DNA of 5,971 bases from positions 1-5,971 of the forward strand of contig JBARCX010000091.1 in the NCBI GenBank assembly GCA_049794535.1, read 5' to 3'. The DNA is from JBARCX01 sp049794535. Lineage in GTDB: Bacteria > Pseudomonadota > Gammaproteobacteria > Xanthomonadales > Rhodanobacteraceae. Both the position numbers and the translations under genes were made by a program. Position 1 is the stretch's first letter. Each line of letters begins with the position of its first letter. Below are positions 5,856-5,971 of this stretch, piece by piece. The notes beneath the pieces are model-generated. The model worked only from the letters and a program-made list of their open reading frames with translations. It was not told where the DNA came from and made no database searches.

Positions 5856-5971
5856 GTGAGCCCGAGCCGCAGCCGCAATCAAACCGAATTGTCCGATGTC
5901 GACTACGGCCCAAGCCGTACTCAGCAGCGTCGCGACGCACTGGCCGTGCTGGCCTTGGCGACGCAATTGGT
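5856..5971 (+). CDS. darP: DarP/YjgA ribosome maturation factor, N-terminal part
   Basis: Thirty-eight codons of a gene that runs off the right edge. After a variable, polar head rich in Ser and Arg, residues 17-31 read YGPSRTQQRRDALAV, followed by LALATQLV at the edge. This resembles the start of the DUF615/YjgA family, whose members open with a polar head, then a SRSQQRREAL-like motif and a helix. DarP (YjgA) binds late 50S ribosomal precursors in E. coli. The GTG at 5856 is the first usable start, since TAA at 5835-5837 closes the frame upstream. A weak GGAA at 5843-5846 precedes it. Proximity to pmbA supports the call because yjgA and pmbA are neighbours in E. coli too. Confidence 0.82.
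   Translation, partial: MSPSRSRNQTELSDVDYGPSRTQQRRDALAVLALATQL

Noticed and set aside
5473..5940. 155-codon minus-strand frame opposite the DUF1653 gene and the darP start
   Set aside because: It covers two genes with recognisable family signatures on the other strand and shows no domain of its own.

Overview
This window is a stretch of GC-rich bacterial chromosome. It reads as a gammaproteobacterium of the Xanthomonadales/Lysobacterales type, probably the Rhodanobacteraceae group (Dyella/Rhodanobacter-like). That placement is an inference from gene order, protein motifs and base composition; no search was run. The content is mostly housekeeping. I see no phage, insertion sequence, CRISPR array, tRNA or rRNA.

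Left block, plus strand, about 1-3532: the 3' end of accA (carboxyltransferase alpha subunit of acetyl-CoA carboxylase), an NYN-domain putative RNase with a C-terminal LOTUS-like domain, tilS (tRNA-Ile lysidine synthetase), xseB (exonuclease VII small subunit) and ispA (farnesyl diphosphate synthase). The NYN gene and tilS overlap by 4 bases. xseB and ispA overlap by 20-44 bases depending on the ispA start. A strong A/T-flanked hairpin at about 3559-3587 ends this block.

Right block: two minus-strand genes, pmbA/tldE (protease partner of TldD) followed by a small DUF4870 membrane protein. The DUF4870 gene converges on ispA, and both ends share the terminator. Divergent from pmbA are a DUF1653 gene and the start of darP/yjgA (50S ribosome maturation), which runs off the window. 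pmbA next to yjgA is a known neighbourhood (also in E. coli); here the DUF1653 gene sits between them.

The most unusual feature is at the left edge. The accA frame is interrupted by an in-frame TAA at 87-89, yet the next 25 codons still encode a recognisable AccA C-terminal tail ending at a second TAA (165-167). Either this strain makes an AccA shortened by about 26 residues, or the stop is read through, or there is a base error. Secondary points are the coupling of the NYN-LOTUS nuclease to tilS, and a possible hairpin over the ribosome binding site of the DUF1653 gene. I found no convincing new multi-gene system.
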